Source of the DNA: Sipunculus nudus
Lineage: Eukaryota > Annelida > Sipuncula > Golfingiida > Sipunculidae
NCBI GenBank assembly: GCA_026874595.1
Contig: CM049312.1
Location: 53,259,429 to 53,323,428 of the forward strand
Length of the DNA: 64,000 nucleotides
Reading direction: 5' to 3'
The translations under genes and the position numbers were made by a program. Shown piece after piece: positions 23,625-34,490 of the stretch. Numbering within the stretch: position 1 is the first letter of the stretch; each line of letters starts with the position of its first letter. The notes under the pieces were generated by a model. The model saw only the letters and a list, made by a program, of their open reading frames with translations. It made no database searches and was not told where the DNA came from.

Positions 23625-26600
23625 GTTTGTTTATGAGCTTATAACTTAAATTCATTGGGTTTACAGGCTAATCACCATGGCTAAGACTGGAAAAGAACGA
23701 ATGAGGGTATATAGACATTATTATTTTCTGTTGGATTCATCTAATGAAGTGTTAGGCATTTATATAAGAAAGAATATCCCCTTAGCCCACAAACGAAAGG
23801 AGAACATTCCAAATATGAACACTGTGTGTTGTGTATTCCGTTCTCTGTTCTACACCTGACAGCTTTTATTGTAACACGAATTTAGGTTGATTACAAGGCC
23901 GCTGAAAGTGTTCAGCTCCATCACGTTTTAGCATTGCATTGACCATCCAAGGAAATTATGACTTCTTAATAAAACATGAAGTCTTTTGCATTAAATTAGG
24001 AGAAAGTTTTGGAACATATTACTGTGTACACCTTTTAAGTGGTCGAGCAGGCCCTTTTTACTTAGGATTCACTGTAAATCCAAAAATTGGTATCAGTTTA
24101 CTATAATATTTGAGTTATTGTTTTAAATATTTGTGAAATTAATGGTAATATTTTATTAGTTTAGATGACACTAGCCTTTAATGCCAGTTGCATATATAGC
24201 ACAGCTCTATAAGGTAACAAGACTATCATTTTTGTTGAAAATTGATCAACTCCGTTACAGCTCTTAATTGTAACAATATTTTCCTGGATTTAGATAATGT
24301 TGGCATTTCTTTACTTTCTCAAGTATTTTATTGTCATTAAAGGAGAAATATGTTTTTATTGAATTCATATTGAAATGGTTAAATACCTAGTAGGTAGGCA
24401 TTTAGCAAGTTCTTTCTCGCAACAATCCCGAGCTGAGTTGTTCAATTTAGCAGTAATTTACATTAATTGACTTTATGTGTTTAAAATAAACTTTATATGG
24501 TAAACTTTTGTTTACCGGTCAGGGTAACTTGTGTCGATATATTTTAGCATGATACAACTTGATAGTTATCTGTTTACTTTTTGTTCAAATGTGTTAAAAG
24601 TTTAGGTAAGAATATCTTAATAATTTAGTGCGTTATCAACTCCGTTACATTCCAGTCAGCGCAACATTTTAGCCAAAAACTATATTCGACCGTTTTCCTC
24701 CAGACTTTGCAGAAGATAACGTTACAAACTATTGTCAAATGATGGACAATTTGTAGGAGATCAGTAATATTGAGCGTATACCTGTCTCTTTTAGCAAGTT
24801 CTCTTCAATGCACTTTATGGGTCAAACATTTGTGTGCACTATCACCTTATTATTTAGCATTAATAAAAATGTCAGGAATAATTTTCATATCAAACTCTAG
24901 TGTTTATGATGATTGTGTACCATACTTTTGTAAAATCTACATACGTGACACATTCATTCTTCTTTTTTTACCGCATTATTTTGTGATTTAAAAAAAATAA
25001 ACTGCTGTAACGGAGTTGACTTGCTGACTAAAGACTGCTATTCTTCTATTGTGGTAAAAAAGCAAGTATGGATAAAAGTGCGCTGCTGATGGGAGTTTTT
25101 GACCTTTCATATATCCCGCTTGAAAAGGAAAGAAGAAAAAATGAATTTTGCAACAACTTTTTTCCCTCTGTTTGGGAACTCGAAATTGACCCCTATTCTG
25201 AGAATTACACAACTAAGGATGTGAATTCAGCAAAACAATTTTTGAAGATGGTGCAAGAATTTTGAAATTATAGTGGGCTACAAATGAATAAAGATAAGTG
25301 TGAAGGGATGTGGGTAGGAAGTAACAGAGAGAACAAAAGAAAACCCTTGGGAATTCTGTGGCCTAATAACCCTGTTAAATTTTTAGGAATTTATATTTCA
25401 TATAATAAAAAGGCAGCAGATGAATTAAACTGTTACTCTAAATTAAAGGAGGCACAGCATACACTCAATACTTGGAAAGGAAGAAATCTGACTTTGAAAG
25501 GAAAAATTCAGATTGTTAAAACTTTTATTATTTCAAAGTTCCAGTATTTTATTTCAAATGAGACTGCTCCACCTGACTTTTGTAAAAAACTTAATAAGTT
25601 AATATTTTCTTTCATTTAGAGTGGAGGAAAAGAGAGAATTAAAAGATCAAGATTAATGCAGGATTTAGAGAAAGGAGGGCTAAATGCCCCAAATATTGAA
25701 TCAATTATATTAACTTCAAGAATATCATGGATTAAAAGATACATTAAATCAGACAGTCAAATCTGGAAAGGATTTTTTAATTATTATCTTGAAACAGTAT
25801 GTCCAAATATAGAAATTTTATTGAATAGTAATATGGATCCAAATGAAATAAACAAATTAAAAATTCCTAGTTTTTATAAAGAAATACTGAGAAGTTATGT
25901 AATCCTGCGCACAAATTACTTTGAAGTGGTCCCTGTAAGACAACAAATAATATGGAATAATAAAATGTTAACATTATCTGCAGAACCTGTCTACTGGGAA
26001 CGTTTTATAGATGTAGGCATCATTACAGGATCAGATTTATTTCTAAATAATTCTATTGTTCCTTTCAAACAATGGACAAATAGAGGTATACCAGGTATAG
26101 ATTTCTTGAAGTGGTATGCTCTTGTTTCCATGATAAGAAAAGAAAGTGTATGCAGGCAGGTTAACTCAGGAAATCGTCTGGACTTTTATATTTACATAGA
26201 TAAATTTGTACAGGTAATAGAGATCTCCAATAAGATAATATATTCTACTTTTAAAAACATGTTGTTAGAAAAAGGGCCCTATGTTCCAAAAGTGCATATA
26301 TATTGTCCAGACTGTGATATTAATTTAGAAAGAATATATTCACTTCCTGTAAAAATTTGTATGGATGTCAGATCACAAGTATTTCAATATAAATTCCTGA
26401 ACAATTGTTTGGTCAATAATTATTGGTTATGGAAATGGAAAACTAAAGATTCCAACCTATGTACATTTTGTGATAAGGAACTGGAGACTTTATTACATTT
26501 ATTTTGGGAATGTGATAAAGTAGCTGATCTCTGGTCAGGGTTAGAAGTATGGGGTCGGAAACAGAAGATAATATTTGATAAATGTTTATCAGTAATATTG

Positions 26601-27349
26601 TTTGGCGATTTTAATGCTTCAGTGAGTAGTAATTAAATAATTTTGCTGGCTAAACAATTCATAAATATCTGCAGAAATAACAAAGAATATCCAGCTTTAG
26701 AGAAGTTACAATTTTTTATTTGGAGATATGTAAAAGTTGAATATATTATTGCACAAAAAAATAAAAAAGTAGATAATTTTAGAAATAAATGGCAACCATA
26801 CATTCAAGACAGAAATTTATTAGAATATATACTATAGTAGGACGTGCATGCATATACGAATATTTATATGTAGTAAGTTTGTATGCAGATGTATGTATGT
26901 ATATATATAGAGTGTGATATATCTATATATATATATGTATATTGGTATATATGTATATGTGAGCAGAGTTATACTTTCATGAACACTTTGAGGATGTTGG
27001 TTAAAGCAATTTATTCTTGAAGTTGGCATAATATGTATTTTAGGGCAGGTCATGTTTAGGAGTCACACATGAGCAATCCATTATTTGTATTTATTTAGTG
27101 GAATTGGTTTATCTATTACAGGGGTGGGATGGGGGTTAAAATGACTAATTTGAAGGTCAACAGAATTTTGGTAATGAAGTTGTATTGCATAAGGTACTTT
27201 GTTTTCCAATGAGCGTTTGTATATTTTTTGTAATGTACCATTGCAGTATGAATATATATTATTGATTAAAAAAAAAAAAAGTTCTCAAAAATAGAGAAAA
27301 AAAATCATAAAAATATAAAATACCGGTGGCGCTTCCAGTCTGCAGAAAA

Positions 27350-27692
27350 CAGGGGCGTCAATATAGGGGGGGGGGGGGGTATATATACCCCCCACTTTTT
27401 GGCAAGGGGGGATGGCCAATGTAATCATCCCCCCCCCCCACTTTTCAGAGAATAATATTATAATACTGCAAATAAAATATATTAATAAATAGAATTAAAA
27501 ACTTTGAATCCATTTACTAAAAAATGTAATATCTAAACCTTTATTAGAATTCACAAAATAACTTATTTTCTATTATAATATTATAATTATTTGAAATATA
27601 ATTAAGTATATTAAAAATAAGTATAAATATATAAATATATATATATAATAATCGAATATATATATAGTTGAATATGTCACTTAGAGACGCTG

Positions 27693-27770
<78 letters not shown>

Positions 27771-27810
27771 AAGTCATCCCCCCACCCTGGAAGAAAAATT
27801 GACGCCACTG
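27350..27810. mobile_element. hAT-like MITE with (TA)n core, 461 bp
   Basis: Target duplication GCAGAAAA (27342-27349) and GCAGAAAC (27811-27818), 7 of 8 matching; the host repeat unit reads GCAGAAAC. Inverted termini CAGGGGCGTCAAT and, complemented, CAGTGGCGTCAAT. Inside are long G and C homopolymer tracts (27366-27437) and a (TA)n stretch. Confidence 0.8.
27697..27769. repeat. (TA)n microsatellite
   Basis: About 36 TA dinucleotides without interruption, inside the hAT-like MITE. Confidence 0.95.
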
Positions 27811-29309
27811 GCAGAAACTGATGAAACACTCCATGATCAATATCCATGCAAAAAATCATGGTGATCAATGTATTAGTGTTCAGATACTTGAGCTTTTCTA
27901 TAAAATTTTCAACTATACTGGGGGTACATCACAGCCCCATAGCTGGAAGAATATGGGTAACAGAGACTTAATTTAAGGTTTCCAAAGAGGTTTTTCATTG
28001 ACCTCTTAGGATTTTAAGTAAGAAGATTTAAGGTCCAGCGGTTACAATTTATGCCCTGTTAACAGATGACTGCATCTTTAAAGATCTCAAAAATAGTGAA
28101 AAAATCATTAAAAAATTTAAAAAAATACAGGTGGCGCCACCAGTCTGCAGAAAACTGAGGAAACACTCCATGATCAATATCCATGCAAAAAAAATCATGG
28201 TGATCAATGCATAAGTTGTTCAGAAACTTGAGCTTTTGTATGAAATTGCCATTATTCTTTCAGGTACTTTGGAGCCCCATAGCTGGAAGAATAGAGGTAA
28301 CAGAGACCTAATTTAAGTTTTCAAGGAGATTTTTCATGGACCTCTCCGGATGTCAAGTAAGAAGATTCTTGGTCTAGCGGTTACAATTTGTGCCCTGTTA
28401 ACTGACGACCACATCTTTAAAGATTACAGAAATAGAGAAGAAAATTGTAAACAATCGAAAAAATACAGGTGGCGCTACCAGTCTGCAGAAACTGATGAAA
28501 CACTCCATGATCAATATCCGTGCAAAGAATCATGGTGATCAATGCATTAGTTGTTCAGATACTTGAGATTTCTTTAAATTTCCCATTATTAATTCTGGGG
28601 GGTACTTCGGGCCAAATAGCTGGAAGAATATGGGTAACAGAAACTTAATTTGAGGTTTCCTATGAGATTTTTCATTGACCTCACTTGATGTCAAGTAAAA
28701 AGATTCTAGGTCCAGAAGTTACGATTTGTGCCCTGTTAACAGATGACCACATCTTTAAAGGTCTCAAAAATAGAGAAAAAAATCGAAAAAATACAGGTGG
28801 CGCCACAAATCTGCAGAAACCGATGGAACACTCTATGATCAATATCCATGCAAAGAATCATCGTGATATAATGCATTAGTTGTTCAGAAACTTGAGCTTT
28901 TGTATGAAATTTTCCATTATTCGGGGGGGGGGGAGTACTTCGGAGCCTTATAGCTGGCTGAATATGGGTAACGCCTTGAATATAGAAATACTGAGTTTGT
29001 TCTGGACTACTCAGGCCCGTAGGCTGGGGGGGTTCGGTGGGTTCGGACGAACCCCCCCGCTGAGCATCCGAGTTCCACCTTACGAACAATGATATGCTAT
29101 AATCTGGGAAAATTACATGGAACTATTTTTGCCCGGTTCCTTGCATATCCTCGCAGGGAGAGACCTTATTTCTGTATAAATATTGTTTATAGCGGCCTTT
29201 TTATTAAGCTCGGAAAGGGATGTAGGCCTAGATTGCAATTACAGTTCAAAATGTTTAATTTCACCTCTGAAACAAGCTTTAAATAACCCGTTCACTGCTT
29301 GGTTCTGAT

Positions 29310-29434
29310 CACAGGCACTTGTTTCCAGCACTACAATGGCCTAGAAACCGTAAACACATATAATGGGTATATCGCCCATACTCAATGTGTTTACAGTTTC
29401 AAGGCCATTGTAGTGCTGGAAACAAGTGCCTGTG
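29310..29434. mobile_element. Foldback MITE with 8-bp target duplication
   Basis: Almost entirely one hairpin: arms of nearly 50 bp opening CACAGGCACTTGTTTCCAGC, separated by a short loop near 29360-29385. The flanks repeat GTTCTGAT at 29302-29309 and 29435-29442. An 8-bp duplication points to a hAT-type mobiliser. Confidence 0.85.
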
Positions 29435-29442
29435 GTTCTGAT

Positions 29443-30439
29443 TACAGTCCAGAACTTGATGTTTATTTCCGTGTGAGATGGGATACAAAGAAAATTGTTG
29501 ATAATGCCCCCTCTCATGCAAAGATGGCAGTAGCACCGTCTTGTTTCCGGTCCAAAGGATGTATAACTAAGACCACTTTGTCAAAAGAGCACAGGAGACA
29601 TACGTGCCAAGAGTCCAAACCAAGTTTAATTTTATAAGAATAATAAATAAAAGAAAAAAATCAAACAAAAAGTTAAAATATATCATATAGAGTTTTATAA
29701 ATGAGGTTATGGAACTTTTTGATTTGTTGGTTTTGCAAAATAAAAGGAAGGCATTCCATATATTACTTCGTTATTTCACAAGATATGTATGGGGTTAATC
29801 CACTCTCTATAGTCCTATCAGCAGTTTGTCTTCCCGTTAAATTGGCATGATTTTACATCGTTACCTATTGAAATTTTAAAACTTTACACATAGAACGATG
29901 TACAGAAGTTCTACCAAACTGGCAACTAGGTCACTTTGCTAAACTAAACCAGTTTGCATTCAAAACCTATTATACCAATTCCAGACTACCTTATATAAAA
30001 AAATGCTTAGCTTGTATTGTTCTGATTAAGACACAGAGCTTTTCATTATATGTCCGATGTTTATGAGGAAATTAAGTCGGTATTAAGTAATTAAAAAAAA
30101 TATGGACTGAATCATGTGTTTAGTCGAGAATAATTTTACTCAATGAATATGTTAACCGCTTAAGCTGGCGCTCGGTTCATCCAAAAATAACTACAGTTTA
30201 TTTAGATTGAAGTATATAATCATCGGAGATCAGGTCAGAAATTTAATGTTTTTTTAAGTAATCAACAAATATAAAACCACTACCATGAATTTTACCCTTT
30301 ATATTGACTATCGCATATTGTTTTCTTTTGTTAATTTAATTTTCAAATACAATGAATTAATGGATTTAAACTGTTGGTTCTGAAGTTTTAATCCAGTTAC
30401 CTAAAAAAATTGGTCAGGTATGGGAGTTTTCTAGGGGAT
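29443..30439. other. Non-coding sequence, no feature recognised
   Basis: A 112-codon open frame over 29299-29637 crosses the foldback element and has no recognisable domain; the rest is AT-rich without repeats that I can see. Confidence 0.4.
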
Positions 30440-30903
30440 AATACCATTTAATATGTTTAATATTAACATGGATTTCATTCACCAAGGCTTTTTAAGTTAC
30501 TTTGACCGTTTATTTTGTTAGTTTTAGGCTTTACACTCCTGTAGGAACCGATGAATGACATAATTATCATTTAATATGTTTAATGTTAACATGGATTTCA
30601 TTCACCAAGGCTCTTTAAGTTACTTTGGTCTTTTATTTTGTCAGTTTTTAGGCTATACACTCCTGTAGGGACCGATGAATGACATAATTATCATTTAATA
30701 TGGTTAATATTAACATGGATTTCATTCACCAAGTTTCTTTAAGTTACTTTGATCGTTTATATTGTCAGTTTTTAGGCTATACACTCCTGTAGGGACCGAT
30801 GAATGACATACTTATCATTTAATATGTTTAATATTAACATGGATTTCATTCACCAAGGCTCTTTAAGTTACTTTGATCGTTTATTTTGTCAGTTTTTAGG
30901 CTA
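30440..30903. repeat. Four tandem units of ~123 bp
   Basis: Anchor AACATGGATTTCATTCACCA at 30466, 30588, 30712 and 30836. Each unit also has AAGTTACTTTG and, except the last, CACTCCTGTAGG. Units differ at only a few positions, so the expansion is fairly recent. Confidence 0.9.
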
Positions 30904-31223
30904 TAAACCCCTTAAATTGTTCAGTCTACACATTTTGTTTTTATTCTGAAACTCGCAGAAATGCCTCGGGATCTTAATTGATCCCTTAAAGTTCCAGCTC
31001 CGGCCCAGTTCTGTCCCATATACTGCTTCATTTGTCAAAGAATTTGAATATAATTCTAACATTTTCAGCTTCTAACAGGCTCGCCTGCTGGTCCTTTTTT
31101 TAATTTATGCAAATTTCAAGTATAGCTAGAAGCTCCAAACATCGCCTGGTTCATTCTTAACAAGAAAGTTAATTTACAAGTTATCTGCATTGAATCATAT
31201 CAATTTCAAGCAACCCCATTTAA

Positions 31224-31742
31224 CTGTCAGTTAACGTGATGATCACTCGAATGGACAGTAACCGGAGAATATCAGACTGCATGATGACTGAGGTGTGAGA
31301 TTGACGATGAATATAGTTTTCTTTTTTTAAATCTGAAATGAAGTGGATGTTAAAGCACTTGTTTTGTGTATATACAGCCTCCTTATGACCATGCATTTTT
31401 GTGCTGTAGCAGCAGCTTGCGAAATTCGCTGATAAAAGCTTTTTTGGATTGTTTTTATTTCGTTAAAAGAAAACGTTTGGTATATATACTGTCAGTTAAC
31501 GTGATGATCACCCGAATGGACAGCAACCGGAGAATATCAGACTGCATGATGACTGAGGTGTGAGATTGACGATGAATATAGTTTTCTTTTTTAAAATCTG
31601 AAATGAAGTGGATGTTAAAGCACTTGTTTTGTGTATATACAGCCTCCTTATGACCATGCATTTTTGTGCTGTAGCAGCAGCTTGCGAAATTCGCTGATAA
31701 TAGCTTTTTTGGATTGTTTTTATTTCGTTAAAAGAAAACGTC
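31224..31742. repeat. Direct duplication, 265-bp unit
   Basis: Two near-identical copies start at 31224 and 31489 (CTGTCAGTTAACGTGATGAT) and end in GAAAACGT followed by TA repeats. The second leads into a long (TA)n tract, the first into a very short one. Confidence 0.9.
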
Positions 31743-31743
31743 G

Positions 31744-31746
<3 letters not shown>

Positions 31747-31812
<66 letters not shown>
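31747..31812. repeat. (TA)n microsatellite
   Basis: Uninterrupted TA dinucleotides between the 265-bp duplication and the palindrome. Another (TA)n tract lies at about 32069-32120. Confidence 0.95.
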
Positions 31813-31814
<2 letters not shown>

Positions 31815-31996
31815 CTAAAGTACGGTTAGTTTGACTTCATCAGTTTGTGCTACAGATCTGTTTCGTGAGAGCAGCATTCAAGCAAGCTCATTCATCAGGT
31901 ACAAGAGTACCTGAAGAGTGAGCCGGCTTGAATGCTGCTCTCACGAAACAGATCTGTAGCACAAACTGATGAAGTCAAACTAACCGTACTATAGTT
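31813..31996. repeat. Near-perfect 184-bp palindrome
   Basis: The outer arms of 71 bp (left arm opens AACTAAAGTACGG) match their complement with one mismatch. Inner arms of about 19 bp pair less perfectly around a 4-nt centre near 31905. (TA)n lies directly on the left and again about 70 bp to the right. No open frame. It may be the residue of a foldback element or a replication/repair product. Confidence 0.88.
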
Positions 31997-32065
31997 ATTT
32001 ATAAACGCTCCCATACGGTAGAGCACTATCACCGCGATGTATTGAATTCACGCTATGTGAACAAT

Positions 32066-32120
<55 letters not shown>

Positions 32121-32123
<3 letters not shown>

Positions 32124-33685
32124 TTCCACCATCAGTGAAAACGAACCCTCCCACTAAGCAGTCAGCCTACGGGCCTGCAGTACTAGTATTCCAAGTTTCA
32201 TTCTTCTTTTATCTTTTACACAATTCTTTTAACCGCTGACCTAATGGGAATATTACCGAACTCTTGTTATAAAAACAAAAAACAAGAGAAGGCCTACCTG
32301 GAGATGTTTTGAACCTCAAAAATGGAATTTCTGTGCAAAAAAAACCCCATAAAAACAGAGTACTTGCAATGCTTTCTGGCGACATTATAACTCGAGTTAT
32401 TGACATTTTATAATCCGGCGGCCATCTTGGATTTTGGCCAAAATAATTTGTTTTCAGCTTGGCCCTAGGGTATGGCAGGGCAAGACGCCCACCTTAAGCG
32501 GAAACGTTTCCTGATGGTTCTGAAACATCTTTAAATCATATTTTTTATTGTTAACAGTTCAGATATATTAGAGAAAATAAATTCTGATGGGAATTTTGGC
32601 ACAATTCAGAATATTTTCGACGAAATCGGGAAAAGTTATATCTTCTGACCATGGGCGTTTTACCCCAGACTTGGGGCAATATGCCCATGGGTGGGCATGT
32701 CACCCTGCTCTCTTCATTCATTCTCGAGCTTCTATTTATTGATTACCACAGTGCAAACGCATTTGTCTATATTACTATATTTAAGAAAAAATTACAGCCC
32801 AACATCGAATCGCATGTTATTATTTATGCTGAAATATTAGAAAATGGGTTACACTTTATTTGATGACCAATTTGTGGAAAACTATACAAATTCACACATG
32901 CATGCCACATTCACTCGGTAACTCACAAAGTAACACAAAGCCTTCATGTAGAAACGCTTAAAGGTGTGTAATCAGGAGCAATATTTTGTTCTTTCATTCT
33001 ATCAGTCCAGTTTTCCTTTCATACAAAAGTTTCCCAGCAAAAACGTCCCAGCACACAGTCTCATTACCTCCCATACAGCTACCTGTTAGGACCTTGTTAT
33101 GGTTCTGTGTGTGAGTAAGCATTGTCCACGTGATTTTGTTTACCATAACAAGGTCGCGTAACCAGAGGTGCGATTTTGTGCATCCGCGACAGATCTCAAA
33201 CAAAGAGTATAGTTCAAACTAGTCCATAAATGGACTTTTATGTTCTCTGATATATCTCTGCTGGATGGACTTAAAATAAGAGTCCTGAATGGACATTACG
33301 GCCCATCTGCCGAATGTAAATTCATTGTAGAACTTATTTCAACAGATTTGTACGATAGGTACATGGGCCTCAGCTGAAATGACACGCACCTTTTGCTCCA
33401 TGTATCGGGTCCCTGATCCACTGCAACACGCAATGTTTTAGCCAGCGGGAACATGTATTAAATTTTTTTGGCAATGTCACTCAGGGAATCTCCTGATTGA
33501 CAGGTATTGTGGCCCGGGCGATACACGGAGTCCCTCTCGCTATGTTTAGGTTGGCGCCAGCTAGTGATCGCGCTAGGTCCACTCTAGTAAGCCAACCCAA
33601 TATTTTGGCAGGTACCAATTGATTTCGAAGAGAAGACGCTATTTTTCGTGTAAATTCAACATGCTCTATAGGTGATTAGGTCCCT
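32121..33685. other. Non-coding sequence
   Basis: No gene seen. Two short inverted repeats are present: GACCTTGTTATGGT near 33090 and its complement near 33150, and GGGCGTTTTACCCC with related GCCCATGGGTGGGC near 32650-32700. Confidence 0.4.
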
Positions 33686-33916
33686 TTAATTAGATAAAAA
33701 CCAAGGCTGAGCATCAGATAACTTGCAAGTCCAAATACGTTCCTCCTCAGAATTTAAGCTGGACGCTGCTAAGCTCTTTTTGGTGTTTCGGGGGACGCCG
33801 AAGTCTCTTGAGGCATTCTTTAAACTTGCTCCTTCTACAACAGTTTTTACAGCCAGTCGCAATGCATCCTGCCCATAGCCACCTCGCGTGGATTTCAAAG
33901 TATACGTAAGAGCCAT
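33686..33916 (-). pseudogene. pogo/Tigger-type transposase HTH (psq) fragment
   Basis: Minus-strand frame with TLKSTRGGYGQDALRLAVKT, VVEGASLKNASRDFGVPRNT, the pattern of the Pipsqueak-type helix-turn-helix at the N-terminus of pogo/CENP-B-like transposases. The expected basic residues after VPRNT are replaced by unrelated sequence, and no DDE domain follows, so only a fragment remains. A domesticated psq-domain gene exon is the alternative. Confidence 0.55.
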
Positions 33917-34008
33917 CTGAAAAGTGAGACAGCACTTTAATCATTTTCTCTTCTCTTTCTTTCTCTCTCTCTCACACACACACCACCATAAATATTTAAT
34001 ATATTATA

Positions 34009-34012
<4 letters not shown>

Positions 34013-34067
<55 letters not shown>

Positions 34068-34217
34068 TGTGTTATAAGACCATCCGCGGGTACGTCTGGC
34101 CAGAAATGGTCTTAATTTACAGGTGGTCTTATTACACAGGTCAGTTAAAACCAATGTGAATGCTTTTGGTTCACTCAAATGTTGTCTTAATAGACAGGTG
34201 ATCTTTCAGACAGGTTA

Positions 34218-34280
<63 letters not shown>

Positions 34281-34490
34281 TATATCTTATGTATGGGATA
34301 TATATATATATATTTATTTATATAAATATATATATATATTTATTTATAATAATTATTTATATATATATTATTTATTTATTTATATATATATCTATATATA
34401 TATATATTTATTTATATAAATATATATATACATATATATTTATTTATATAAATATATATATATTAATATATATATATATATATATGTATA
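34013..34490. repeat. (TA)n and TATTTATA-rich tracts flanking a small element
   Basis: (TA)n at 34013-34062 and 34222-34275, then imperfect TATATTTATTTATA-type repeats to about 34490. Between the first two lies a ~158-bp segment (34063-34220) with weakly inverted ends (AACCTGTGTTATAAGACCA and, complemented, AACCTGTCTGAAAGATCA). This resembles a TA-targeting MITE inserted inside a (TA)n tract. Confidence 0.7.

Larger units (their letters stand above)
21467..25210. mobile_element. Unclassified DNA transposon, 3.74 kb, AACT target duplication
   Basis: Inserted in the RT region of the LINE. Terminal inverted repeats of 28 bp match at 22 positions without gaps: the left end opens GTGCAATTCTTC and the right end, complemented, GTGTAATTCTCA; both carry AATAGGGGTCAA. 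The flanking AACT (21463-21466 and 25211-25214) is a 4-bp target duplication. Inside, the motif (G)TCAACTCCGTTAC recurs in both orientations at 21854, 22194, 22207, 22231, 24244, 24635 and 25007. This is a spacing expected for transposase-binding subterminal repeats. No transposase was recognised, so it is probably non-autonomous. It contains a hAT-like element at 22525-23624. Confidence 0.8.
19316..26837 (+). pseudogene. LINE ORF2: APE endonuclease + reverse transcriptase + zinc finger
   Basis: The frame opens after TAG at 19313-19315 and continues, apart from the insertion at 21467-25210, to TAG at 26835, about 1,255 codons and typical for L1 ORF2. Endonuclease motifs: ISLNVRGLGN, FLQETHS, LINIYAPN, LLGGDFN, and SDHCAI near residue 230. 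RT motifs: SPGNDGITAEFYKKFW, WRPLSLLNVDYKILSK, GIDFEKAFDSLEW, RGVRQGDPLSPYLF, and YADDT just before the insertion. The C-terminal finger is CTFCDKE...HLFWEC. Three stops interrupt without frameshift: TGA 25263, TAG 25617 (in FSFI*SGG, usually tryptophan) and TAA 26634. Removing the insertion plus one AACT leaves the frame continuous. Encodes target-primed retrotransposition enzymes; inactive copy. Confidence 0.9.
17018..27280 (+). mobile_element. L1/Tx1-type LINE, interrupted by nested DNA transposons
   Basis: The insertion splits one unit of the ~335-bp repeat. Flanks share a target-site duplication, AAAGTTCTCAAAAA at 17004-17017 and (A)GTTCTCAAAAA at 27281-27291, both with T where other units have G. 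A poly(A) tail of about 13 bases (27268-27280) ends the element. Excluding the 3.75-kb nested transposon, the LINE is about 6.5 kb, normal for L1. It has a ~2.3-kb 5' region without a recognisable ORF1, then ORF2 and a short 3' UTR with TA-rich sequence. Three in-frame stops in ORF2 make it inactive. Confidence 0.85.
27281..28985 (-). repeat. Tandem ~335-bp repeat, right part
   Basis: Continuation of the array broken by the LINE, with about five units. Each has ATAGAG, the GGTGGCGCCACC-type palindrome, CTGCAGAAACTGATGA, GAATCATGGTGATCAATGCA and GGTAACAGAGACCTAATTT. It ends abruptly near 28985 at ATATGGGTAACG. A hAT-like MITE sits in the first unit. Confidence 0.8.
29012..32174. mobile_element. 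Possible composite TIR element
   Basis: CAGGCCCGTAGGCTG at about 29012 and its exact complement CAGCCTACGGGCCTG ending near 32174 form 15-bp inverted termini of hAT style. No clear 8-bp target duplication is seen, and no transposase. The interior holds a foldback element, two tandem repeats, (TA)n tracts and a palindrome. The ends could also belong to two separate MITEs. Confidence 0.4.

Noticed and set aside
27544-27840. Open frames of alternating I-Y residues (also at 34123-34513)
   Set aside because: They are translations of (TA)n tracts.
31840-31996. CTGATGA followed by AGTC in the palindrome arms, with GAAAC nearby, suggesting a hammerhead ribozyme
   Set aside because: On both strands no GAAA follows the CTGATGA within a plausible helix II distance, so the three-helix core cannot form.
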